Source: Limnohabitans sp. Rim8 (GTDB taxonomy: Bacteria > Pseudomonadota > Gammaproteobacteria > Burkholderiales > Burkholderiaceae_C). From it: a stretch of DNA of 64,000 bases. Position 1 is the stretch's first letter, and the number at the start of each line of letters is the position of its first letter. Shown here in pieces: positions 29,563 to 38,922 of the stretch. The notes below the pieces were generated by a model that was not told where the DNA came from, did no database searches, and saw only the letters and a list, made by a program, of their open reading frames with translations. Location: positions 16,784-80,783 of the forward strand of contig CAMDFK010000012.1 in the NCBI GenBank assembly GCA_945897465.1, read 5' to 3'. The translations under genes were made by a program, and so were the position numbers.

Positions 29563-29967
29563 TTACTTCAGGTGCTTACCAATCAAGCCCGCCATTTCGA
29601 ACATGGTGACTTGTGCCTTGCCAAACACAGCCTTGAGCTTGTCGTCGGCGTTGATGGCGCGACGGTTCACGCTGTCTTGCAGTTTGTGCTTCTTGATGTA
29701 GACCCACATCTTGCTGACCACTTCGGTGCGTGGCAGGGGGGTGGCTCCCACCACGGCTGCAAGCGCTGCGCTGGGGGTCAGTGCCTTCATGAAGGCGGGA
29801 TTGGGGGTGCGTTTCTTAGCAGGATCAGCCTTTTTGGCGGGTGCTTTGGCAGCCACCTTCTTAGCAGGAGCGGCCGCTTTTTTGGCGGGCGCAGCCTTGG
29901 TTGCCGGTGCTGCTTTTTTAGCGGGAGCTGCAGCTTTTTTGGCCGGGGTTTTTTTCGCAGTTGCCAT
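29563..29967 (-). CDS. SWIB/MDM2-domain protein with Lys/Ala-rich histone-H1-like N-terminal tail
   Basis: The 134-residue product has a basic, low-complexity tail (about residues 2-53) built from repeats of the type PAKKAAA, followed by a SWIB domain from about TPNPAFMKAL to the C-terminus. The domain includes PLPRTEVVSKMWVYIKKH and LQDSVNRRAINADDKL, both typical of SWIB folds. SWIB domains are known from eukaryotic chromatin complexes and from Chlamydia, and small bacterial versions occur in Burkholderiales; their role is not established. The tail suggests nucleic-acid binding. ATG 29967 has AAGGAA 7 bases upstream, so the upstream in-frame extension is not used. Confidence 0.86.
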   Translation of the reverse strand: MATAKKTPAKKAAAPAKKAAPATKAAPAKKAAAPAKKVAAKAPAKKADPAKKRTPNPAFMKALTPSAALAAVVGATPLPRTEVVSKMWVYIKKHKLQDSVNRRAINADDKLKAVFGKAQVTMFEMAGLIGKHLK

Positions 29968-30031
29968 GATGAAGTTCCTTTGGTCGGAAGTAGGTTCGCC
30001 GCTGAGAAGCGATGTGTTTTCAGCTAGAGGC

Positions 30032-30060
30032 ATGCTAATGGAGAAAGAGGCACTTTCCAA
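30032..30060 (-). promoter_or_regulatory. Possible sigma-70 promoter of the SWIB gene
   Basis: On the minus strand TTGGAA (plus 30055-30060) and TAGCAT (plus 30032-30037) are spaced by 17 bases, each matching four of six consensus bases. It would start transcription about 60 bases before the SWIB start. Modest match only. Confidence 0.33.
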
Positions 30061-30356
30061 GTGAAAAAATCATTTTTATCTAGGTGTTGTTGCTGATTTA
30101 CCCTCAATGTTGGGCTTTTTTTGGTCTTGCTAACTTACTTTGGCCAGACAGGTGATGGGGGAACCGTTTGGCGGGAATGCAAAATTGGCCTGTTGGGTTT
30201 TGTGCTGTTTCCAAAGTCACATTTCACGGTCTGTATTTATTTTTCACATAGTAAAATTATAATTTTCTCCCACTTTGTTTTTCTTCCGAATTATGGATTT
30301 ATTTATCACATTGAAAAATTGTTTCAATAAGTCATTGATTTTAAACAAATAAAAAT

Positions 30357-30374
30357 ATGTCTTGTATAAGACAT
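30357..30374. promoter_or_regulatory. 18-bp perfect palindrome upstream of aceA, copy 1
   Basis: ATGTCTTGTATAAGACAT has 7-bp arms around GTAT, 102 bases before the aceA start. A near-copy lies 29 bp downstream, the pattern of a dimeric repressor or activator operator. The regulator is not identified. Confidence 0.55.
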
Positions 30375-30385
30375 AAGATAAAAAT

Positions 30386-30403
30386 AAGTCTTCTATAAGA
30401 GTT
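30386..30403. promoter_or_regulatory. Imperfect palindrome upstream of aceA, copy 2
   Basis: AAGTCTTCTATAAGAGTT shares the core TCTTNTATAAGA with copy 1, in the same orientation, centre-to-centre 29 bp away. The outer arm bases are not symmetric, so it would be a weaker site. Confidence 0.5.
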
Positions 30404-30475
30404 AAGATGAATCAAGTGCGAGACAGAAACCTCTGCATCGATCACTTGTTTTTAACTTGACCTCAGGAGTCTTTC

Positions 30476-31807
30476 ATGCCAGCCGACATCACACAACAGC
30501 TCAGCCGTGAGCAGCAAATCGCAGCCCTCGAAAAAGATTGGGCCAACAACCCTCGCTGGAAAGGCGTCAAACGCGGTTACTCCGCTGCAGATGTGGTGCG
30601 TCTGCGCGGCAGCATGCCCATTGAGCACACGCTGGCCAAACGCGGTGCTGAAAAGCTCTGGGAAAAAATCAATGGTGGCGCCAAGAAAGGTTATGTCAAT
30701 TCTTTCGGTGCAATCTCTGCTGGCCAGGCGATGCAGCAAGCCAAAGCTGGTTTGGAAGCCGTCTACCTGTCAGGTTGGCAAGTCGCCGCTGATGGCAACA
30801 CGTCTGAGACCATGTACCCTGACCAGTCGCTCTATGCGTACGACTCGGTGCCCACCATGGTTCGCCGCATCAACAACACTTTCAAACGCGCTGACGAAAT
30901 TCAGTGGGGCCGTGGCATCAATCCCGGTGACAAAGAATTCATCGACTACTTTTTGCCCATCGTGGCCGACGCTGAAGCCGGTTTTGGCGGCGTGTTGAAC
31001 GCGTTCGAACTGATGAAAAACATGATTGCCTGCGGCGCGGCTGGTGTGCACTTCGAAGACCAATTGGCCGCTGTCAAGAAATGCGGTCACATGGGCGGCA
31101 AAGTCTTGGTGCCCACTCAAGAAGCCTGCGAAAAATTGATCTCTGCACGATTCGCTGCCGACGTCATGGGCGTGCCCACCATTGTGTTGGCCCGCACCGA
31201 TGCGGAAGCCGCCAACTTGATCACCTCCGACCACGACGCCAACGACAAGCCTTTCCTGACGGGCGAGCGCACTCAAGAAGGTTTCTACCGCGTCAAAAAT
31301 GGTTTGGAACAAGCCATCAGCCGCGGTGTGGCTTACGCCCCTTACGCTGACTTGGTGTGGTGCGAAACCGGTGTGCCCGACATTGGCTTTGCCCGCGAAT
31401 TCGCACAGGCTGTGCACGCGGCATGTCCCGGCAAGTTGCTGTCCTACAACTGCTCGCCATCCTTCAACTGGAAGAAAAACCTCAACGACAGCCAGATCGC
31501 TTCCTTCCAAGACGACCTGTCGGCTTTGGGTTACAAGTACCAGTTCATCACACTGGCCGGTATCCACATCAACTGGTTCAACACCTTCCAGTTTGCCCAC
31601 GCTTACGCCCGCGGCGAAGGCATGAAGCACTACACCGAAATGGTGCAAGAGCCTGAATTCGCTGCACGCGACAAGGGTTACACCTTCGTGTCGCACCAGC
31701 AAGAAGTGGGCGCCGGTTACTTCGACGACGTGACCACCGTGATCCAGGGCGGCTCGTCCTCCGTGAAAGCCTTGACCGGGTCGACCGAAGAAGAGCAGTT
31801 CCACTGA
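30476..31807 (+). CDS. aceA: Isocitrate lyase
   Basis: AceA splits isocitrate into succinate and glyoxylate, the first step of the glyoxylate shunt used on acetate or fatty acids. The 443-residue product shows [18 protein letters not shown], which binds the metal, and the catalytic loop KKCGHMGGK with Cys203. The later SPSFNWKKN and [13 protein letters not shown] segments are also typical. CAGGAG lies at 30462-30467 before ATG 30476. A strong terminator follows. The upstream gap is unusually AT-rich and holds paired palindromes. Malate synthase is not in the window. The convergent neighbour is isocitrate dehydrogenase, the enzyme that competes for the same substrate. Confidence 0.96.
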   Translation: MPADITQQLSREQQIAALEKDWANNPRWKGVKRGYSAADVVRLRGSMPIEHTLAKRGAEKLWEKINGGAKKGYVNSFGAISAGQAMQQAKAGLEAVYLSGWQVAADGNTSETMYPDQSLYAYDSVPTMVRRINNTFKRADEIQWGRGINPGDKEFIDYFLPIVADAEAGFGGVLNAFELMKNMIACGAAGVHFEDQLAAVKKCGHMGGKVLVPTQEACEKLISARFAADVMGVPTIVLARTDAEAANLITSDHDANDKPFLTGERTQEGFYRVKNGLEQAISRGVAYAPYADLVWCETGVPDIGFAREFAQAVHAACPGKLLSYNCSPSFNWKKNLNDSQIASFQDDLSALGYKYQFITLAGIHINWFNTFQFAHAYARGEGMKHYTEMVQEPEFAARDKGYTFVSHQQEVGAGYFDDVTTVIQGGSSSVKALTGSTEEEQFH

Positions 31808-31843
31808 TCTCTGTCACAGGCGCCTGAAAGGGCGCTTTCCTTC

Positions 31844-31880
31844 AAAAGCCATCCGATGCTGCGGCATCGGATGGCTTTTT
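31844..31880. terminator. Strong bidirectional terminator between aceA and icd
   Basis: AAAAGCCATCCGATGC (31844-31859) pairs perfectly with GCATCGGATGGCTTTT (31864-31879) around TGCG, with a run of T after it on the plus strand and TTTT on the minus strand. It serves the two convergent genes. Confidence 0.92.
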
Positions 31881-31905
31881 TGTGGATGACGAGATTTTTG
31901 TCTTT

Positions 31906-34146
31906 TCAGGCTGCCGATGACAAAGCTGCGTTGAAGGTCGCGCTCGGGCACATGATGGCCTTGAGCTTTTCGGGTGAAGGGTAGTAATAACCGCCAATGT
32001 CCACTGGATGACCTTGAACTGCATTGAGTTCGTCCACGATGGTTTTTTCCTTGTCGGTCAGGGTTTTCGCCAGCGGGGTGAATTTGGCTTGTAGAGCCAA
32101 ATCTTCGGTTTGCGCTGCCAATTCCTGCGCCCAGTACATCGCCAAATAAAACTGGCTGCCACGGTTGTCCAGTTGGCCAGTTTTGGGGGAGGGATTTTTG
32201 TTGTTGTCCAGCAGTTTGCCGGTTGCAGCATCCAGGGTTTTGGCCAGGATCTTGGCCTGGTTGTTGCTGGTTTTGATGCCCAAGTCTTCCAGCGATACGG
32301 CCAGCGCCAGGAATTCACCCAGCGAGTCCCAGCGCAGGTGGTTTTCTTCGACCAATTGTTGGACATGTTTGGGGGCCGAGCCGCCCGCACCGGTTTCGTA
32401 CATGCCGCCACCAGCCATCAAAGGCACGATGGAGAGCATCTTGGCCGAGGTGCCCAACTCCATGATCGGGAACAGGTCGGTCAGGTAGTCGCGCAGGATG
32501 TTACCGGTGGCACTGATGGTGTCAAAGCCACGGACCACGCGCTCCAGGGTGTAACGCATCGCACGCACTTGGCTCATGATCTGGATTTCTAGGCCAGCCG
32601 TGTTGTGCTCGTGCAGGTACATCTTGACCTTGGTGATCAGCTGGGCTTCGTGTGGGCGGTACTGGTCGAGCCAGAACACCACGGGCATGCCGGAGTTGCG
32701 GGCGCGGGTGACGGCGAGCTTGACCCAGTCGCGGATGGCGGCGTCCTTGACCTGGCACATGCGCCAGATGTCGCCTTCTTCCACGTCTTGGCTCAGCAGC
32801 ACCTCACCGGTGTTGATGTCAGTGATGTTGGCCACGCCGTCTTCTTGAATTTCAAAGGTCTTGTCGTGCGAGCCGTATTCTTCGGCTTGCTGGGCCATCA
32901 GGCCCACGTTGGGCACCGTACCCATGGTCTTGGGGTCGAACGCGCCGTGCCATTTGCAGAAGTTGATCATCTCCATGTAGATGCGGGCGAAGGTCGATTC
33001 GGGCATCACGGCCTTGACGTCTTTCAAGCGACCATCGGCACCCCACATCTTGCCGCCATTGCGGATCATCGCGGGCATGGACGCGTCGACGATCACGTCG
33101 TTAGGTGAATGGAAGTTGGTGATGCCCTTGGCCGAATCCACCATGGCCAGCTCGGGGCGGCCTTCGTGGCAGGCGTGCAGGTCGCGCTTGATTTCGTCTT
33201 GCTTGGACTGGGGCAGCGTGGCGATCTTGGCGTACAGATCGGCCATGCCGTTGTTCACGTTGACACCCAACTCCTTGAACAAAGCGCCGTGTTTTTCGAA
33301 GGCGTCTTTGTAAAAAATCTTGACGCAGTGACCAAAGACGATCGGGTGTGAGACCTTCATCATGGTGGCCTTGACGTGCAGGGAAAACATCACGCCTGTG
33401 TTGTGCGCGTCTTCAATCTCTTTTTCATAGAACTCGAGCAGCGCTTTTTTGCTCATGAACATGCTGTCGATCACTTCACGGTCAAGCAAAGAGACTTTGG
33501 GCTTGAGGATGATGGTTTTGCCGCTCTTGGTGATGAGCTCCATCTTCACGTCACGGGGACGGTCCAGCGTCATGGACTTTTCGCCGTGGTAGAAGTCGCC
33601 CGCGTGCATGTGCGAGACGTGCGAGCGCGACGCCTGGCTCCATTCGGCCATGCTGTGGGGGTTTTTGCGTGCGAATTCTTTGACGGCGCGAGGCGCACGG
33701 CGATCCGAGTTGCCTTCACGCAGCACGGGGTTCACGGCCGAGCCGATGCACTTGGAATAGTGGGCTTTGATGGCTTTTTCTTCGTCGTTTTTGGGCGCGT
33801 CTGGGTAGTCGGGCAGGTCGTAGCCTTTGCCTTGCAATTCTTTGATGGCCGCGGTCAACTGGCCCACCGAAGCGCTGATGTTGGGCAACTTGATGATGTT
33901 GGCTTTGGGGTTGAGCGTGAGCTTGCCCAGTTCGGCCAAGTTGTTGGGCACTCGCTGGTCGGGGGGCAGCAGGTCGGAGAATTCGCCCAAGATGCGAGCG
34001 GCGACCGAGATGTCGCTGGTTTCAACATCGATGCCAGCGGCTTGCGTGAACGTGCGAATGACCGGCAAAAAAGCCGCTGTGGCCAACAGGGGGGCTTCAT
34101 CCGTGAGTGTGTAAATGATTTTAGAGCGATTGTCTGGCATGGTCAT
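31906..34146 (-). CDS. icd: NADP-dependent isocitrate dehydrogenase, monomeric type
   Basis: This enzyme decarboxylates isocitrate to 2-oxoglutarate with NADP. The 746-residue length identifies the monomeric IDH family, unrelated in length to the 400-residue dimeric form of E. coli. The N-terminus [19 protein letters not shown] is typical, and [37 protein letters not shown] and [15 protein letters not shown] mark the active-site regions. No AceK kinase/phosphatase gene is seen nearby; monomeric IDHs are generally not controlled that way. Two starts, 34146 and 34140, are possible (MTMPDN); neither has a good ribosome binding site. Confidence 0.95.
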   Translation of the reverse strand: MTMPDNRSKIIYTLTDEAPLLATAAFLPVIRTFTQAAGIDVETSDISVAARILGEFSDLLPPDQRVPNNLAELGKLTLNPKANIIKLPNISASVGQLTAAIKELQGKGYDLPDYPDAPKNDEEKAIKAHYSKCIGSAVNPVLREGNSDRRAPRAVKEFARKNPHSMAEWSQASRSHVSHMHAGDFYHGEKSMTLDRPRDVKMELITKSGKTIILKPKVSLLDREVIDSMFMSKKALLEFYEKEIEDAHNTGVMFSLHVKATMMKVSHPIVFGHCVKIFYKDAFEKHGALFKELGVNVNNGMADLYAKIATLPQSKQDEIKRDLHACHEGRPELAMVDSAKGITNFHSPNDVIVDASMPAMIRNGGKMWGADGRLKDVKAVMPESTFARIYMEMINFCKWHGAFDPKTMGTVPNVGLMAQQAEEYGSHDKTFEIQEDGVANITDINTGEVLLSQDVEEGDIWRMCQVKDAAIRDWVKLAVTRARNSGMPVVFWLDQYRPHEAQLITKVKMYLHEHNTAGLEIQIMSQVRAMRYTLERVVRGFDTISATGNILRDYLTDLFPIMELGTSAKMLSIVPLMAGGGMYETGAGGSAPKHVQQLVEENHLRWDSLGEFLALAVSLEDLGIKTSNNQAKILAKTLDAATGKLLDNNKNPSPKTGQLDNRGSQFYLAMYWAQELAAQTEDLALQAKFTPLAKTLTDKEKTIVDELNAVQGHPVDIGGYYYPSPEKLKAIMCPSATFNAALSSAA

Positions 34147-34362
34147 CGTGGTACAGGTTTTTACAGGATGAAAAGGAGTATCTATCTTAAACCAAGCGCA
34201 CGTGGATCGGCATGGCGGCCGTTGTGAATTCCGGTCAAAAACAAGTCGAGCAAGTCGCTAAGGGTTCAACTTCCTCATCCTGGTTCGCGAGCCATTCCTT
34301 CGACCGATCAAACGCTTTGACAATTGTGGGAAAATGCCAACCAATTCACCCTTCATCATCCA

Positions 34363-34386
34363 GCGCGGTCAATCACCGCGCTTTTG
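34363..34386 (+). promoter_or_regulatory. Terminator-like hairpin in the thrS leader
   Basis: GCGCGGT (34363-34369) pairs with ACCGCGC (34375-34381) around CAATC, followed by TTTT, just 12 bases before the thrS ATG. A TTGACA lies upstream at 34317-34322. The position suggests attenuation or translational control of threonyl-tRNA synthetase, but I see no leader peptide rich in Thr codons. Confidence 0.45.
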
Positions 34387-34397
34387 CATTCAATTCC

Positions 34398-36317
34398 ATG
34401 GTTCAGATCACGCTTCCCGACGGTTCATTGCGCGAATTTCCAGGCCCGGTCACAGTGGCCGAGGTGGCTTCATCCATTGGCGCTGGCTTGGCCAAGGCGG
34501 CCTTGGGTGGCAAAGTCAATGGCCAACTCGTTGACGTCAGCTTCAGCATGACATCGAATGCCCAACTGGCCATCGTGACGGCCAAAGATCCGGAGGGCTT
34601 GGAGCTGATTCGCCACTCCACCGCCCACTTGCTGGCCTATGCGGTCAAGGATTTGTTTCCCGAGGCGCAAGTCACGATTGGGCCGGTGATTGACAACGGC
34701 TTCTACTACGATTTCTCTTGCAGCCGTCCGTTCACACCCGAAGATTTGGTCACCATCGAAAAGCGCATGACCGAGCTGTCCAACAAAGACGAAGCGGTGG
34801 TCCGCCGCGTTTTGCCCCGAGATGAAGCTGTGTCCTACTTCAAAGGTTTGGGCGAACACTACAAGGCCGAAATCATCGCCAGCATCCCGGCAGACGAAGA
34901 CGTGAGTCTCTACCGTGAAGGCAACTTCGAAGACCTGTGCCGTGGCCCCCACGTGCCCAGCACCGGCAAGCTCAAGCATTTCAAGCTGATGAAAGTGGCG
35001 GGGGCCTATTGGCGCGGGGACAGCAAGAACGAGATGCTGCAGCGTGTCTATGGCACGGCCTGGGCGAGCAAGGACGATTTGCAGCAGTACCTGTTACGCC
35101 TGGAAGAAGCGGAAAAGCGTGACCATCGCAAACTCGGCCGAGAACTCGACCTGTTCCACATCGATGAGCATGCCCCGGGTTTGGTGTTCTGGCACCCCAA
35201 AGGCTGGACCGTCTGGCAAACCATTGAACAGTACATGCGTCAGGTTTACCGTGACAACGGTTATCAAGAGGTCAAAGGCCCCCAGATCATCGACAAGAGT
35301 TTGTGGGAAAAAACCGGTCACTGGGACAAGTACCGTGACAACATGTTCACCACCGAGTCGGAAAAGCGCGATTACGCCTTGAAGCCGATGAATTGCCCGG
35401 GTCACATCCTGATCTTCAAACAAGGCATCAAGAGCTACCGTGACCTGCCTTTGCGCTACGGCGAATTTGGCCAGTGCCACCGCAACGAGCCTTCGGGCGG
35501 TTTGCACGGCATCATGCGCGTTCGGGGCTTCACGCAAGACGATGGCCACATCTTCTGCACCGAAGACCAGATCCTGCCTGAATGCGACACCTTCACCAAG
35601 GTGCTCAAGAAGGTCTATGAAGACTTTGGCTTCACCGACATCTTGTACAAAGTCTCGACCCGTCCAGCAGCCCGCATTGGTTCTGACGAGTTGTGGGACA
35701 AGGCCGAAAAAGCCTTGATGGACAGCTTGACAGCATCGGGTTGCGAGTACGTCATTTCTGAAGGCGACGGCGCTTTCTACGGCCCCAAGATCGAATACAC
35801 CCTCAAGGACGCCATCGGCCGCGAATGGCAGTGCGGCACGATTCAGGTGGACTTCAACCTGTCCGAGCGTCTGGATGCCGAATACACCGCCGAGGACGGC
35901 AGCCGTCAACGTCCTGTGATCCTGCACCGCGCCATTGTGGGCAGCATGGAGCGCTTCATCGGTATTCTGGTTGAGCAGCATGCGGGCGCCTTGCCCACCT
36001 GGCTGGCACCCCTGCAAGTGTCTGTGCTGAACATCACGGATGCACAGGCCGATTACTGTCGCGAAATCGCTGCAAAACTGCAAAAATCGGTGTCAAATCA
36101 AGGCCTTAGGGTCGATTTGGACCTGCGTAACGAGAAAATCACGTATAAAATACGAGAGCATTCGTTGCAAAAGCTGCCCTACATCCTTGTCGCTGGCGAC
36201 AAAGAGAAGGCAGTAGGTACCGTCGCAGTGCGCGCCCGAGGCAACAAAGACCTCGGTGTGATGTCGATCGATGCGTTCATAGAACTCATTGCTGCCGACA
36301 TCGCTTCTAAAGCCTGA
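34398..36317 (+). CDS. thrS: Threonine--tRNA ligase
   Basis: ThrRS charges tRNA-Thr and edits mischarged serine. The 639-residue product starts [16 protein letters not shown], the TGS domain. The editing domain carries [11 protein letters not shown] with its zinc-like HxxxH pair. The class II catalytic core has [13 protein letters not shown], the zinc-binding Cys region, then [21 protein letters not shown] (motif 2). An anticodon-binding domain closes the protein (about 540-639). The ATG at 34398 lacks a clear Shine-Dalgarno, and a hairpin stands just before it, so initiation is probably regulated. It opens the operon that leads to infC, rpmI, rplT and pheST. Confidence 0.96.
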   Translation: MVQITLPDGSLREFPGPVTVAEVASSIGAGLAKAALGGKVNGQLVDVSFSMTSNAQLAIVTAKDPEGLELIRHSTAHLLAYAVKDLFPEAQVTIGPVIDNGFYYDFSCSRPFTPEDLVTIEKRMTELSNKDEAVVRRVLPRDEAVSYFKGLGEHYKAEIIASIPADEDVSLYREGNFEDLCRGPHVPSTGKLKHFKLMKVAGAYWRGDSKNEMLQRVYGTAWASKDDLQQYLLRLEEAEKRDHRKLGRELDLFHIDEHAPGLVFWHPKGWTVWQTIEQYMRQVYRDNGYQEVKGPQIIDKSLWEKTGHWDKYRDNMFTTESEKRDYALKPMNCPGHILIFKQGIKSYRDLPLRYGEFGQCHRNEPSGGLHGIMRVRGFTQDDGHIFCTEDQILPECDTFTKVLKKVYEDFGFTDILYKVSTRPAARIGSDELWDKAEKALMDSLTASGCEYVISEGDGAFYGPKIEYTLKDAIGREWQCGTIQVDFNLSERLDAEYTAEDGSRQRPVILHRAIVGSMERFIGILVEQHAGALPTWLAPLQVSVLNITDAQADYCREIAAKLQKSVSNQGLRVDLDLRNEKITYKIREHSLQKLPYILVAGDKEKAVGTVAVRARGNKDLGVMSIDAFIELIAADIASKA

Positions 36318-36403
36318 AGGTGTTTTTCGCCAGAAGCTTTGGCCTGTGGGCACAAAGATGGATGGGCTGCTTTTTGCAGTTTTGTTCCGTAAAGGATTGA
36401 GTC

Positions 36404-37003
36404 ATCGCTACCGAATTTCGTGATCGTCGCCAACGCGAAGAACGTAAACACCGTTTGAACCGTGAAATCATGGCCCCTGAGGTCCGTGTTTCCGGGCCTG
36501 AAAACGAGCCCATGGGTATTTTGTCTTTGGCAGAAGCCTTGCGGCTTGCCGGTGAGATGGACGTGGATTTGGTCGAAATTGCCGCCACCGCCATCCCGCC
36601 AGTGTGCCGTTTGATGGACTACGGCAAGTTCAAATACCAAGAGCAAAAGCGTGCGGCGGAAGCCAAAGCCAAGCAAACGGTCATTGACATCAAGGAAGTC
36701 AAGTTTCGTCCGGGCACGGACGATGGTGACTACAACATCAAGATGCGCAACATCCGCCGCTTTTTGGCCGATGGTGACAAGTGCAAGATCACTCTGCGTT
36801 TCCGAGGTCGTGAAATCACACACCAGGAACTCGGTTTGGACTTGCTCAACCGCATTCGCGATGAGCTGGCAGACTCGATCATTGTGGAGCAGTTTCCGAA
36901 GTTGGAAGGCCGCCAGATGATCATGATGATTGCGCCTGGTCGTAAAAAGCCAGTTGCGGGTGGCAAGGCTTCTGACGCGTCGGTGCCTGCCGAATCGGTT
37001 TGA
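36404..37003 (+). CDS. infC: Translation initiation factor IF-3 with ATC start codon
   Basis: IF-3 keeps ribosomal subunits apart and rejects non-standard start codons. An in-frame TGA at 36398-36400, then GTC and ATC, shows that no ATG, GTG or TTG is available before codon 18. The sequence after ATC ([18 protein letters not shown]) is the family N-terminus, and AAAGGA at 36391-36396 lies 7 bases before it. The start is therefore ATC 36404, giving 199 residues. E. coli infC uses AUU and represses itself because IF-3 discriminates against such codons; the same feedback is likely here. The N-domain includes [16 protein letters not shown] and the C-domain [15 protein letters not shown] and MMIAPGRKK. 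Confidence 0.93.
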   Translation: MATEFRDRRQREERKHRLNREIMAPEVRVSGPENEPMGILSLAEALRLAGEMDVDLVEIAATAIPPVCRLMDYGKFKYQEQKRAAEAKAKQTVIDIKEVKFRPGTDDGDYNIKMRNIRRFLADGDKCKITLRFRGREITHQELGLDLLNRIRDELADSIIVEQFPKLEGRQMIMMIAPGRKKPVAGGKASDASVPAESV

Positions 37004-37039
37004 CCAATAATTTGACCGGCTTTCGGGCTGGTTGAGTCA

Positions 37040-37063
37040 AAAGCTGCCTTTGGGCAGCTTTTG
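37040..37063 (+). terminator. Hairpin with T tract between infC and rpmI
   Basis: AAGCTGCC (37041-37048) pairs with GGCAGCTT (37053-37060) around TTTG, with TTTTG after it. It lies in the rpmI leader, where many bacteria place L20-dependent or intrinsic attenuators. It could partially end infC transcripts. Confidence 0.65.
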
Positions 37064-37139
37064 TTAAAAGTGGCTCGGGGCCAACAAGGCTGCAAATTTT
37101 TTGCAGACGCCTCACGAGCACAATTAAAGGAGCATGAAT

Positions 37140-37343
37140 ATGCCCAAGATGAAGACCAAAAGCAGTGCTAAAAAGCGCTTCCGTGTTCGTCCAGGTGGAA
37201 CCGTTAAACGCGGCCAAGCCTTCAAACGTCACATCCTGACCAAGAAGACCACCAAAAACAAGCGTCACCTTCGCGGTGCTGTGTCCGTGCATGAGACCAA
37301 TATGGGTCACATGGCGCAGATGCTGCCGATGGCTGGCCTGTAA
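37140..37343 (+). CDS. rpmI: 50S ribosomal protein L35
   Basis: L35 is a small basic protein of the large subunit. The 67-residue product starts [16 protein letters not shown] and ends with the family pattern [29 protein letters not shown] at 37126-37132 lies before ATG 37140, which is preferred over the in-frame ATG at 37134. In this operon L35, L20 and IF-3 are usually regulated together. Confidence 0.96.
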   Translation: MPKMKTKSSAKKRFRVRPGGTVKRGQAFKRHILTKKTTKNKRHLRGAVSVHETNMGHMAQMLPMAGL

Positions 37344-37368
37344 TCACTGACGAACAAGGAGAAAAACT

Positions 37369-37731
37369 ATGCCTCGCGTTAAACGTGGTGTAACGGCACG
37401 CGCCCGTCACAAGAAAGTCCTGGCCCTTGCAAAAGGTTTCCGCGGTCGCCGCGGCAATGTCTTCCGCATCGCCAAACAGGCGGTGATGAAGGCCGGCCAA
37501 TACGCCTACCGTGACCGCCGCACCAAAAAGCGTGTGTTCCGTCAGTTGTGGATTGCCCGTATCAACGCTGCTGCGCGTGAATGCGGTCTGACCTACAGCC
37601 AGTTCGCCAACGGCCTCAAAAAGGCTGCCATTGAAATCGACCGTAAGATGCTGGCGGACATCGCCGTGCACGACAAGGCCGCTTTTGCTGGCATCGTGAA
37701 CCAAGTCAAAGCCAAACTGGCCGCAGCTTGA
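37369..37731 (+). CDS. rplT: 50S ribosomal protein L20
   Basis: L20 is an early assembly protein that binds 23S rRNA and, in several bacteria, represses its own operon. The 120-residue product shows [38 protein letters not shown] and [20 protein letters not shown], all family hallmarks. AAGGAG precedes ATG 37369 by 6 bases. It lies 25 bases after rpmI and is followed by a terminator ahead of pheS. Confidence 0.97.
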   Translation: MPRVKRGVTARARHKKVLALAKGFRGRRGNVFRIAKQAVMKAGQYAYRDRRTKKRVFRQLWIARINAAARECGLTYSQFANGLKKAAIEIDRKMLADIAVHDKAAFAGIVNQVKAKLAAA

Positions 37732-37777
37732 GTCCATGAGTGACATGGGCTCTCGGGCCTGTGCCACGCACTCGATC

Positions 37778-37816
37778 AAAGGGATTGAGGCTCGCAAAAG
37801 CTTCAATCCCTTTTTT
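37778..37816 (+). terminator. Terminator between rplT and pheS
   Basis: AAAGGGATTGAGGC (37778-37791) pairs with GCTTCAATCCCTTT (37800-37813; one G-T pair) around TCGCAAAA, followed by T-rich sequence. It may end rplT transcripts and act as an attenuator for pheST; no Phe-rich leader peptide was recognised. Confidence 0.82.
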
Positions 37817-37851
37817 GTTCTTTTTTACACAGATCTTCGATCTTCCACACC

Positions 37852-38889
37852 ATGAATGAGCTGGACACCCTGGTCGAATTCGCCCGCCAGAGTTTTGTGC
37901 AGGCACTGACACCTGCTGACCTCGAAAACGCCAAGGCCCAGTTTTTGGGTAAAGCCGGTCGCATCACCGAGTTGATGAAGGGCATGGCCGCTCTGAGCAT
38001 AGAAGACAAAAAAAACCGAGGCGCCGCCATCAACATCGCCAAGCAGGCGATCGAGGCCGCTTTGAATGACCGCCGCCAGGCCCTGGCCGACGCCGAGTTG
38101 CAATCGCAACTCAAAGCCGAAGCGCTGGATGTGACGCTGCCTGGGCGCAGCACCAATGTCGGTGGTTTGCACCCCGTTTCGCTCACGCTCGAGCGCGTCG
38201 AAAACATTTTTGGCTCCATGGGTTTTGACGTGGCCCAAGGCCCTGAGATCGAGACCGACTGGTTCAACTTCACCGCGCTCAACACGCCCGAAGACCACCC
38301 AGCCCGCTCCATGCACGACACCTTCTACGTCGAAGGCGGTCACTTGCTGCGCACACACACCAGCCCCATGCAGATCCGGCACGCGGTACAGCACGTCAAG
38401 CGCTACAAAAACCAACTCGATGCAGGCCAAGGCATGCCGGAGATCCGGGTCATCGCGCCCGGCCGCACCTACCGCGTGGACTCCGATGCGACCCATTCTC
38501 CGATGTTCCACCAGTGCGAAGGCCTGTGGATTGGTGAGAACGTGAGCTTCAAAGACCTCAAGGTGGTGGTCACCGATTTTTGCCGAACTTTCTTCGAAAG
38601 CGATGATTTGGTCTTGCGCTTCCGTCCCAGCTTTTTCCCCTTCACCGAGCCCAGCGCCGAGATCGACATCCAGTTCCAGAGCGGCCCCTTGGCCGGTCGC
38701 TGGCTCGAAGTCGGCGGCTCCGGCCAAGTGCACCCGAACGTGGTGCGCAACATGGGTCTGGACCCCGAGCAGTTCATTGGTTTTGCCTTCGGCATGGGCA
38801 TGGACCGTTTCACCATGCTGCGCTACGGCGTGAACGACTTGCGCCTCTTCTTTGACGGCGATGTGCGCTTTCTGAGCCAGTTCCAGTAA
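37852..38889 (+). CDS. pheS: Phenylalanine--tRNA ligase alpha subunit
   Basis: PheS carries the class II catalytic centre of the alpha2-beta2 enzyme. The 345-residue product has an N-terminal coiled coil for tRNA binding (about 1-90), then [31 protein letters not shown] (motif 2 region), [19 protein letters not shown] and [17 protein letters not shown] (motif 3). It begins 120 bases after rplT, behind a terminator hairpin, and is followed by pheT after 33 bases. Confidence 0.96.
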   Translation: MNELDTLVEFARQSFVQALTPADLENAKAQFLGKAGRITELMKGMAALSIEDKKNRGAAINIAKQAIEAALNDRRQALADAELQSQLKAEALDVTLPGRSTNVGGLHPVSLTLERVENIFGSMGFDVAQGPEIETDWFNFTALNTPEDHPARSMHDTFYVEGGHLLRTHTSPMQIRHAVQHVKRYKNQLDAGQGMPEIRVIAPGRTYRVDSDATHSPMFHQCEGLWIGENVSFKDLKVVVTDFCRTFFESDDLVLRFRPSFFPFTEPSAEIDIQFQSGPLAGRWLEVGGSGQVHPNVVRNMGLDPEQFIGFAFGMGMDRFTMLRYGVNDLRLFFDGDVRFLSQFQ

Positions 38890-38922
38890 TTCCTCCCAAG
38901 TCCGACACACGAGACACGAGTC

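Larger units (their letters stand above)
30061..30475. other. AT-rich intergenic control region upstream of aceA
   Basis: This 415-base gap between the divergent SWIB and aceA genes contains no convincing gene; the one open frame in it (about 69 codons from 30121) has no ribosome binding site and a hydrophobic, low-complexity product. From about 30220 to 30410 the composition is strikingly AT-rich against a GC-rich genome. It holds three separate inverted repeats: AAAATTATAATTTT (30253-30266), TTGAAA-aattg-TTTCAA (30311-30327), and the pair of TCTTNTATAAGA palindromes listed separately. I read it as a regulatory region for isocitrate lyase, with easy DNA opening and multiple regulator sites. 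Confidence 0.6.

Noticed and set aside
30121-30330. Short open frame of 69 codons upstream of aceA
   Set aside because: No Shine-Dalgarno, an aromatic low-complexity product and location in an AT-rich control region.
36455-37003. infC starting at TTG 36455
   Set aside because: It would remove 17 conserved N-terminal residues, and it lacks a Shine-Dalgarno, whereas ATC 36404 has one.
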